Origin: Spirochaetes bacterium RBG_16_67_19
Lineage (GTDB): Bacteria; Spirochaetota; Spirochaetia; SZUA-6; DRHE01
Length of the DNA stretch: 6,665 nt
NCBI GenBank assembly: GCA_001829505.1
Contig: MIBK01000199.1
Span: 1 to 6,665, forward strand
Direction of reading: 5' to 3'
Position 1 is the first letter of the stretch. Every line of letters begins with the position of its first letter. Below are positions 1 to 5,782 of this stretch, piece by piece. The notes under the pieces are model-generated. The model did not search any database, was not told the DNA's origin, and saw only the letters and a list, made by a program, of their open reading frames with translations. The translations under genes and the position numbers were made by a program.

Positions 1-1252
1 CTCCATCGGCATCACGGTGGGCTCCAGCGTGCTGATGGCCATGGCCATCGGGCGCCGGGACATCGCCGAGGCGGAGCGCATCCTCGGCCAGTCTTTCGTG
101 CTGTCCGCCATCGCCGGGGCGGCCTTCACCACCATTTCCCTGGCCTTCCGGCATTCGCTCCTGGCCGCTTCCGGCGCCACGGGCGGCATCATGCCGCTAG
201 CCCTGGAATATTTCACCGTCATTGCCGGCGGTTCGATGCTGCTCTTCCTGCTATTTCCGATTTTCTTCGCCTTCAACTCCCAGGGGGACAACAAGACCGT
301 CACCCTGTTGTTCGCCGTCTCCACGGCGATCAACGCCATCCTGGATCCGCTGCTCATCTTCGGCTGGGCAGGCTTCCCCGCCCTGGGCATCGCCGGGGCG
401 GCTTACGCCACCCTGTTCTCGCAAGCCTTGGTGCTGGCGGCCGGCTTGATCATCCTTCGCAAAGCCAACATGACCGTGAAGCTCTACTTCTCGCGACTGG
501 GGGTGCGCTGGGCTTCGGTGAAGAAGGTGTTGAACATCGGCTTCCCGGCGGCGCTCACGAACGTGGTCGGTCCCCTGTCCCTGGCCGCGCTGACGGCGAT
601 CATTGCCAGCCGCTTCCGCGAGGCCGGGGCCATCAGCTTTTCGATCGGCTTCCGCGCGGAGTTTTTCGCCTACCTGCCGGCCGTGGGCTTCGGGATCTCG
701 GCGCTGGCCCTTCTTGGCCAGAATACGGGCGCGCGCCGCTTCGACCGCGTGCGCAGCGCCTATCGCTTGTCGCTGGCCCTGTCCTTCTGCGCGGCCACCC
801 TCCTGGGCCTGCTGGCCGCAGTGTTCAACAGGACGATCATCGGCATCTTCACCCGCGACCCGGTGGTCACCGACTATGCCCGCGCCTACTTCCTCAGCGT
901 GACCTTCAGCTATGGGCTGTTCGCGGTGGCCTTCGTGGAGATCAATTCGCTGCAGGGTATCGGCCGTTCCTGGGGCGGGTTCCTGCTGTCCCTCCTGCGA
1001 GCCGCCGTGGCCGTCCCGGCGGTCTACCTGCTGCTGCTGGTGCTGCGGCTGCCGTTGCTGAACGGCTGGCTGGCAGTGGCCGCGGTCAACCTGTTGATGG
1101 CCGCGGTGGGCTACCGCCTGGTATGGGGCAGCCTGCGGAGCATGGAGACGCAGCCTTCGGCCTGGAGCGAGTGGAGCAACATCCCCGAACCCCAGGCAGT
1201 CGGCGCGGGGACCGAGCTTGAGGAGCCGGCCGCGGGGCGAAGCCCGCTTTAG
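1..1252 (+). CDS. MATE family efflux transporter, 5' partial
   Basis: This is an inner-membrane secondary transporter of the multidrug and toxic compound extrusion (MATE) family, which exports cationic drugs or metabolites in exchange for Na+ or H+. The frame is open from base 2 with no stop, and codons 2-16 (SIGIT) continue the family's first-domain sequence. The gene therefore starts beyond the window, and the GTG at 17 is not the start. The window holds 416 residues. The family usually has about 450 residues and 12 membrane helices, so roughly the first helix is missing. Visible family marks are an early VLMAMAIGRRD segment, NSQGDNKT followed by ILDPLLIFGW (about 275-366), ALLGQNTGARR in the second repeat (about 706-741) and NSLQGIGRS near 944-970. 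Long hydrophobic segments run throughout. The last 35 or so residues form a hydrophilic tail rich in E, P and S. The gene converges on the AOR gene with a 28-base gap and shows no functional link to it. The family is certain; the substrate cannot be told. Confidence 0.95.
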   Translation, partial: SIGITVGSSVLMAMAIGRRDIAEAERILGQSFVLSAIAGAAFTTISLAFRHSLLAASGATGGIMPLALEYFTVIAGGSMLLFLLFPIFFAFNSQGDNKTVTLLFAVSTAINAILDPLLIFGWAGFPALGIAGAAYATLFSQALVLAAGLIILRKANMTVKLYFSRLGVRWASVKKVLNIGFPAALTNVVGPLSLAALTAIIASRFREAGAISFSIGFRAEFFAYLPAVGFGISALALLGQNTGARRFDRVRSAYRLSLALSFCAATLLGLLAAVFNRTIIGIFTRDPVVTDYARAYFLSVTFSYGLFAVAFVEINSLQGIGRSWGGFLLSLLRAAVAVPAVYLLLLVLRLPLLNGWLAVAAVNLLMAAVGYRLVWGSLRSMETQPSAWSEWSNIPEPQAVGAGTELEEPAAGRSPL

Positions 1253-1262
1253 GCAGCGCAGC

Positions 1263-1289
1263 GTAGCCAGTTTCCGCGGGCTACTTTTT
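1263..1289 (+). terminator. Candidate intrinsic terminator of the MATE gene
   Basis: A perfect 6-bp inverted repeat, GTAGCC at 1263-1268 and GGCTAC at 1279-1284, has a 10-base loop and is followed at once by five T residues (1285-1289). It begins 10 bases after the MATE stop codon, and its right arm covers the stop codon and the last bases of the convergent AOR gene. The T run is on the correct side only for + strand transcription. On the - strand the stem is followed by GCTGCGC, so it would not terminate the AOR transcript. The stem is short and the loop large, so this is a moderate call. A second small stem, GCGGG at 1232-1236 with CCCGC at 1243-1247, lies inside the MATE 3' end and has only three T residues after it. 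Confidence 0.4.
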
Positions 1290-3185
1290 CTGCATTGCCT
1301 CCCAGGCCCAGTCCAGGCCCAGCTCCCGCAGCTTGACCTCGGTGGGGTTGCCCGTGACCGGGTCCCAGCCGTTCAGGCGGTAGTAGTTCTCGCGCTGCTT
1401 CAGGAAGTTGGCCTTGTCCACCACCGCGCCCTTGCGGGGCCCCTCGCCCTGCAGGGGGTCCTCGAACAGCCGGGGCGGCAGCACGTCCTCCTTGCTGGAG
1501 AAGCCCTCGCGGGCATTGAAGGCCCTCATGAGGTTGATGCGCCGCTCGCCCAGCAGCATGAACTCGGCCAGGGTGTACTGCCAGCCGGTGGCCGCATTGA
1601 TCACCGTCACCAGGTCCTCCAGGCTGCAGATCGACCAGGCGTGGAAGGTGAACTGGCAGACCGACCACGAGTCGATGGCGCTCACGTAGCGCTGGGAATA
1701 GGCGGTCATCTTGGTTTTGGCGAAATCCAGCTCCCATTGATCGGGCACCGTCTCGTAGATGCCCACGCCCTTGTTGACCTCGTTGGGCCCGGCCGCGATG
1801 TCCCCGTCATGGGTGGTGGAGACGTGGTCCGGGCCGAAGGGGTTGACCGCGTAGATCAGGCCCATGGAGCCCTTGGCCGTGGGCATGTGCGCCGGGAACT
1901 CCTTGCCCTTCACGGTCACCGCGAAGCGCTCGGCCTGGGGGCCCAGCAGCTTGGCCAGGCGCGCCGTGCCCAGGGCCATCTTGTCCCCGAAGCCCTCCCG
2001 CTTCACGGCCATCTCGCTCAGGGCCACCAGGGCCTCCCCGCTGCCGAAGCTGGCCTTCACCCCGCCCAGGTCCTTGGCCGTGAGGATGCCCTTCTCGTAG
2101 CACTCCATCACGAAACCGATCACCCCGCCCAGGGCGATGGTGTCCACCGCGTACTTGCTGGCCCACTCGTTGGCCTTGATGATGGCGTTCCAGTCGCTGA
2201 CCAGGCAGTTGGTGCCCATCATACCCATGGTCTCGTACTCCGGGCCGCCGTAGCGGGCCTCCACGGGCCAGGGGCTGGTGATCCCCGCCTTGACGTCCCG
2301 CTTGCAGGCTTGGGCGCAGGCCCAGCAGGTGCCGGTGCCGTCCATCCACTGGTCGGCGTAGACGAACTCGGTCACCTTCTCCTTCTCCGGGAAGATGCCC
2401 ATGGTCCAGTTGCGGGTGGGCAGTCCTCCGATGGCCGTGTTCCAGCTCACGTTCATCGTGGTGCCCAGGCGCTTGAAGTCCTTGTAGAAGCCGTCGGGAG
2501 CCACCTTGGCGGCTCCTTTCCTGGCCAGCTCCTTGATCGTGTCCGGGTCGGCGTACTCCGGCTTCATCTTTCCGCGCACGGCGATGGCCCGCAGGTTCTT
2601 GGAGCCCATCACCGCCCCGAAGCCGCAGCGCCCGTTGAAGTGCTTCAGCTCGTTGGTGATGTTGGCGTACAGCACCCCCTTCTCCCCGGCCGGCCCGATC
2701 TGGGCCACCCGGATGCGCTCATCCCCCAGCTCCTGGCGAATGGCGTCCTGCACCTCGCCGGTGACCTTGCCCCACAGGTGGGAGGCGTCCTTCAGCTGGA
2801 ACTCCCCGTCGTGGATCCACAGGTATACGGGCTTCGGGCTCTTGCCGGTGAGCACGATGGCGTCGAAGCCGGCGAAGCGCAGCTCCGGTCCCCAGAATCC
2901 TCCGCCCTCGCTGGAGCCGATGGTGCCGGTGAGCGGGCTCTTGGCGCTCACCGCGTGGCGGGCGTTACCGCTGATCGGCGCGCCCACGACCGCCGAGATG
3001 GCGAACACCAGCACGTTTTCCGGGCCCAAGGGGTCGGCTCCGGCCTTGAGCCCCTTGAACACGTAGTAGTTGCCCAGGCACGCGCCGCCCACGTACTGGC
3101 GGTAGAAGGACTCCGGCGGCTGCTCCACCTGGAAGCTGCCGCGGCTCAAATCCACGTGCAGGATTTTTCCGCTGTAACCCTTCAT
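1281..3185 (-). CDS. Aldehyde ferredoxin oxidoreductase family protein (tungsten/molybdenum pterin enzyme)
   Basis: Family members are cytoplasmic enzymes that oxidise an aldehyde to a carboxylic acid, passing electrons from a W- or Mo-bis-pterin through one 4Fe-4S cluster to ferredoxin. The 634-residue product is full length for the family (about 600-650). The N-terminal domain begins GYSGKILHVDLSRG, continues with PLGPENVLVF (52-61) and SPLTGTIG (83-90), and reaches the cofactor segment GRCGFGAVMGSKNLRAI (185-201). The cluster cysteines are C287, C290 and C294 (CX2CX3C), with C510 in DSWSVCQF as the likely fourth. GPEYET (314-319) and GPDH (451-454) match conserved active-site stretches. 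The ATG at 3185 is preceded by a strong ribosome-binding site 20 bases after the ABC ATPase stop, so the gene looks like the last member of the importer operon. No separate electron-transfer subunit is visible. Family membership is certain. The subfamily and substrate are not; AOR relatives include formaldehyde and glyceraldehyde-3-phosphate oxidoreductases and the BamB reductase subunit. Confidence 0.95.
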   Translation of the reverse strand: MKGYSGKILHVDLSRGSFQVEQPPESFYRQYVGGACLGNYYVFKGLKAGADPLGPENVLVFAISAVVGAPISGNARHAVSAKSPLTGTIGSSEGGGFWGPELRFAGFDAIVLTGKSPKPVYLWIHDGEFQLKDASHLWGKVTGEVQDAIRQELGDERIRVAQIGPAGEKGVLYANITNELKHFNGRCGFGAVMGSKNLRAIAVRGKMKPEYADPDTIKELARKGAAKVAPDGFYKDFKRLGTTMNVSWNTAIGGLPTRNWTMGIFPEKEKVTEFVYADQWMDGTGTCWACAQACKRDVKAGITSPWPVEARYGGPEYETMGMMGTNCLVSDWNAIIKANEWASKYAVDTIALGGVIGFVMECYEKGILTAKDLGGVKASFGSGEALVALSEMAVKREGFGDKMALGTARLAKLLGPQAERFAVTVKGKEFPAHMPTAKGSMGLIYAVNPFGPDHVSTTHDGDIAAGPNEVNKGVGIYETVPDQWELDFAKTKMTAYSQRYVSAIDSWSVCQFTFHAWSICSLEDLVTVINAATGWQYTLAEFMLLGERRINLMRAFNAREGFSSKEDVLPPRLFEDPLQGEGPRKGAVVDKANFLKQRENYYRLNGWDPVTGNPTEVKLRELGLDWAWEAMQKK

Positions 3186-3192
3186 GCAATTT

Positions 3193-3199
3193 CCTCCTC
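3193..3199 (-). promoter_or_regulatory. Strong Shine-Dalgarno sequence for the AOR gene
   Basis: On the - strand GAGGAGG lies 7 bases before the ATG at 3185-3183, an almost ideal match to the anti-Shine-Dalgarno sequence. It fixes the AOR start codon. It is clearly better than the sites seen for the ATPase (AGGG, 8-base spacing, inside the permease 3' end) and the permease (AAGGG, 8-base spacing). This suggests the enzyme is translated efficiently although it is last in the operon. Confidence 0.75.
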
Positions 3200-3205
3200 A
3201 GGCTG

Positions 3206-4705
3206 TTAGAACCCGGCGGCGGCCTGCATCAGCCGCTCCTGGGTGGCGTCGCTCCGGTCGAACCTGCCGGTGATCCGGCCCTCGTGGACCACGATCACCC
3301 GGTCGCACATGCCGATGATTTCCATCAGCTCGGAGGAGACGAAGATGATGCCTACCCCCGTCTGGGCCAGCCTCTCGATCAAATGGTAGATTTCCGCCTT
3401 GGCGCCGACGTCGATACCCCGCGTCGGCTCGTCGAAGATCATGATCTTCGGCTTGGCCGCCAGCCACTTGGCGATGACCGCCTTTTGCTGATTGCCCCCG
3501 CTGAAATCCCGCATCTGCCGGTTCGGCAGCGGCGGCCGGATCGAAAGCTCCTCGATGTAGCCGGCCACCAGGCCCCTGCGCCTTCTGAACAGTATTGTGC
3601 CTAGGGAATTGATTTTGTCAAGATTGGGAAGGGCGATGTTGTCCGCCAGGCTCATGGCCACCACCAGCCCCTCGCGCTTGCGGTCCTCCGGCACCAGGGC
3701 CAGACCGGCATCCCGGGCCTGCCGCACATTGCGCGCCCGGTTCGGACGCCCGGCCACCAGGATTTCCCCCCCGTCGTACTCCAGGCTGCCGAACAGGGCC
3801 TTCATGATCTCGGTGCGCCCCGAGCCCACCAGGCCGTAGAAGCCCAGGATCTCCCCGTCATGCAGCTCGAAGCTGACCTCCCGGAACAGCCCACCGGCCG
3901 ACAGGCCCCGCACTTCCAGCAGGGTCCGCTCCCCGACGCGGTGCGCGGCTTGAGGGTAGTAGTCCTGCAGCACCCGCCCGACCATCTGCCGCACCAACTC
4001 GTCCTTGGTGAGCCTGCCCCCGGAGTTCTCCAGGGTGCTCACCAGCTCCCCGTCGCGCAGGACCGTGATGCGGCTGCAAAGCTCGATGACCTCGTCCAGG
4101 CGGTGGGAGATGAAGATGATGGAGAGGCCCTGGTCCCGCAGGCCCCGCATCAGGCCGAACAGGGTCTCCGACTCCTTCTGGCTCAGCACCGAGGTGGGCT
4201 CGTCCATCACCAGGATGCGGGCCTCGTTGAACATCGCCTTGGCGATCTCCACCATCTGCTGCTGGGCCACCGAGAGGGAGCGCACCCGGCGCCGGCAGTC
4301 GAAACCGCTGAGGCCCAGCCGCTCCATGGTCTGCTGCGCCCGCTTCAGCATGGCCCGCTGGTTCAGGCCTCCGCGGCTCACCAGCTCCCGGCCCAGGAAG
4401 ATGTTCTGGGCCACGCTGAGGGCCGGCACCAGGTTGAACTCCTGGTAGATGATGCTGATGCCCTTGTGCAGGGCGTCCCGAGGGGAATGGATGCGGGCCG
4501 CCTGGCCGTCCAGCTCGATGCTCCCGCCGTCGGGCAGGTAGGCTCCCCCGAGGATCTTGATCAGGGTGCTCTTGCCCGCCCCGTTCTCGCCGATCAGGCC
4601 GTGGATCTCGCCCCTGGCCAGGTCGAAATCCACGCTGTGCAGGGCGCGCACGCCGGGGAAGGCCTTGCTGATGCCCCGCATGGCCAGTAACGTCCCTCCG
4701 GCCAT
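3206..4705 (-). CDS. Sugar ABC transporter ATP-binding protein, RbsA/MglA type, two fused ATPase domains
   Basis: This is the energy-coupling subunit of a carbohydrate importer of the ribose/galactose/xylose class, which hydrolyses ATP on the cytoplasmic face of the permease. Its 499 residues match the family's usual length. Domain 1 has Walker A GENGAGKST (39-47), Q-loop Q88, an LSVAQQQMVEIAKA signature (144-157), Walker B ending VMDEP (166-170) and switch H201, so it looks catalytically intact. Domain 2 has the degenerate Walker A GLVGSGRTE (291-299) with R in place of K, VPEDRKREGL (338-347), the signature FSGGNQQKAVIAKW (401-414), Walker B IMIFDEPTRGIDVGAK (421-436), and S458 where the switch histidine would be. 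These changes are the normal asymmetry of RbsA-like proteins, not damage. The start at 4705 lies 5 bases after the permease stop and gives an N-terminus close in length to E. coli RbsA. The internal Met9 is a less likely start. A locally AT-rich stretch encodes residues about 362-373. Confidence 0.97.
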   Translation of the reverse strand: MAGGTLLAMRGISKAFPGVRALHSVDFDLARGEIHGLIGENGAGKSTLIKILGGAYLPDGGSIELDGQAARIHSPRDALHKGISIIYQEFNLVPALSVAQNIFLGRELVSRGGLNQRAMLKRAQQTMERLGLSGFDCRRRVRSLSVAQQQMVEIAKAMFNEARILVMDEPTSVLSQKESETLFGLMRGLRDQGLSIIFISHRLDEVIELCSRITVLRDGELVSTLENSGGRLTKDELVRQMVGRVLQDYYPQAAHRVGERTLLEVRGLSAGGLFREVSFELHDGEILGFYGLVGSGRTEIMKALFGSLEYDGGEILVAGRPNRARNVRQARDAGLALVPEDRKREGLVVAMSLADNIALPNLDKINSLGTILFRRRRGLVAGYIEELSIRPPLPNRQMRDFSGGNQQKAVIAKWLAAKPKIMIFDEPTRGIDVGAKAEIYHLIERLAQTGVGIIFVSSELMEIIGMCDRVIVVHEGRITGRFDRSDATQERLMQAAAGF

Positions 4706-4710
4706 GGACC

Positions 4711-5709
4711 CTACCCTGCCTTTCGCCGGGCATGGGTCAGGGTGTCCAAGGCGCAGACCCCGATGATGATCACCCCGGCTACGATGGTCTGCCAGTACAT
4801 GCTGACATTGAGCAGCACCAGGCCGTTGGCGATCACCCCCAGCAGCACGGCGCCCAGCAGGGTGCCCAGCACGGTGCCCTCCCCGCCGGCCAGGCTGGTG
4901 CCCCCGATGATGGTGGCCGCTATGGAGTCCAGGTCGAAGTTCAGCCCCGAGTTGGGATTTCCGGCATTGACCCGCCCCACCATGATCACCCCGGCGATCC
5001 CGGCCAGCAGGCCGGTCAGGGCGTAGATATAAATCTTGCTGGCGTCGATGTTAATGCCCGACAGGCGGGCGGCCAACTCGTTTCCGCCGATGGCCTTCAG
5101 GCGGTTGCCGAAAACGGTGGCGAGCAGGATGTACACGCCCAGGGCTACGATGAGCAGCATGAACACCGTGGGCACGGGTACCGGACCGAAATAGCCATTG
5201 CCGAACCAGATGATGAACTTGGTGTATACGGGGATGGGATAGCCGCGGGTGATCACGTACATCACCCCGCGCACGATCTTGGCCACCCCCAGGGTGACGA
5301 TGAACGGCGGCAGGCGCAGCTTGGTCACGAAAACCCCGTTCAGCAGGCCGGCCAGCACGCTGGAGACCACCCCGATCACCACCGCCGCCACGGGGTTCAC
5401 TCCCGCCTGGATGAAGAAGGCCAGCATGACCCCGGAAAGGCCCAGGTTGAAGCCGACCGACAGGTCGATGCCCCCCGATACCATGACCAGGGTCTGGCCC
5501 ACGGCCACGATGGTGACCAGGCTGACCTGCTTGAGGATGTTGAACAGGTTCTCCGAGGAAAAAAAGGTGGTGGGCCGCAGCGCGGAGAGCACCACCACCA
5601 GCAGGAGGATCAGCAGGAAGAGGCCGCTCTCCCGCTGCCCGAACAGGAGCCGGGCGATCCTGCCGGCCAGAGGTTTCTTCGCCCCGCCCGTCGTAACGTC
5701 GGTTCCCAT
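4711..5709 (-). CDS. Sugar ABC transporter permease, RbsC type
   Basis: This is the membrane channel subunit of the importer, expected to homodimerise and bind the double ATPase encoded next. The 332-residue product is normal for the branched-chain amino acid/ribose permease family. After a charged cytoplasmic N-terminus (1-28), hydrophobic segments appear at about 29-43, 64-78, 87-101, 106-126, 180-200, 225-245, 262-272, 280-300 and 306-321. Family marks are SGGIDLSVG (78-86), LNGVFVTKLRLPPFIVTLG (123-141), the cytoplasmic coupling loop GGNELAARLSGI (208-219), and DSIAATIIGGTSLAGGEGT (261-279). The ATG at 5709 has AAGGG 8 bases upstream. The gene sits 73 bases after the binding-protein gene, across a strong hairpin. 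Its stop is 5 bases before the ATPase start, which points to translational coupling. The substrate cannot be read from the permease. Confidence 0.97.
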   Translation of the reverse strand: MGTDVTTGGAKKPLAGRIARLLFGQRESGLFLLILLLVVVLSALRPTTFFSSENLFNILKQVSLVTIVAVGQTLVMVSGGIDLSVGFNLGLSGVMLAFFIQAGVNPVAAVVIGVVSSVLAGLLNGVFVTKLRLPPFIVTLGVAKIVRGVMYVITRGYPIPVYTKFIIWFGNGYFGPVPVPTVFMLLIVALGVYILLATVFGNRLKAIGGNELAARLSGINIDASKIYIYALTGLLAGIAGVIMVGRVNAGNPNSGLNFDLDSIAATIIGGTSLAGGEGTVLGTLLGAVLLGVIANGLVLLNVSMYWQTIVAGVIIIGVCALDTLTHARRKAG

Positions 5710-5740
5710 GTGCTCGTCCCTTCACGTATCGCGGGAAATG

Positions 5741-5768
5741 CCTCCGCCGCCCGCGAGGGCGGCGGAGG
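5741..5768 (-). promoter_or_regulatory. 12-bp perfect hairpin between binding-protein and permease genes
   Basis: The arms 5741-5752 and 5757-5768 are exact reverse complements, pure G+C except for one A-T pair, with a 4-base loop (TCGC on the - strand). The stem starts 14 bases after the binding-protein stop codon and ends 31 bases before the permease start. On the - strand it is followed by CATTTCCC, so there is no proper U tract and read-through is expected. Such hairpins are known in binding-protein-dependent operons (for example malE-malF). There they protect the upstream message from 3' exonucleases, or lower downstream expression, so that the binding protein is made in excess. Applying that role here is inference from position and structure. 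Confidence 0.6.
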
Positions 5769-5782
5769 TCAAGGCTTTGCCG

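Noticed and set aside
17..19. GTG as the start codon of the MATE gene
   Set aside because: The preceding in-frame codons encode residues that continue the MATE first-repeat motif, and starting here would remove a needed membrane helix.
291..299. Loss of the Walker A lysine in the second ATPase domain as a sign of a broken gene
   Set aside because: The feature lies in the second domain of the ATPase (residues 291-299 of that protein, near base 3809-3835). R for K and the missing switch histidine are standard in RbsA/MglA-type proteins.
1218..3209. A 663-codon open frame on the + strand covering the whole AOR gene
   Set aside because: The translation is low-complexity (rich in H, G, A, L, V and R) with no domain motif. 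The opposite strand encodes an unmistakable full-length AOR. Long antisense frames are expected opposite G+C-rich genes.
3860..4690. A 276-codon + strand open frame opposite the first ATPase domain
   Set aside because: It resembles other antisense shadows in composition, while the - strand frame carries intact Walker A, signature and Walker B motifs.
5741..5768. The intergenic hairpin as a transcription terminator
   Set aside because: There is no U tract after the stem in either direction, and the permease and ATPase that complete the importer lie downstream.
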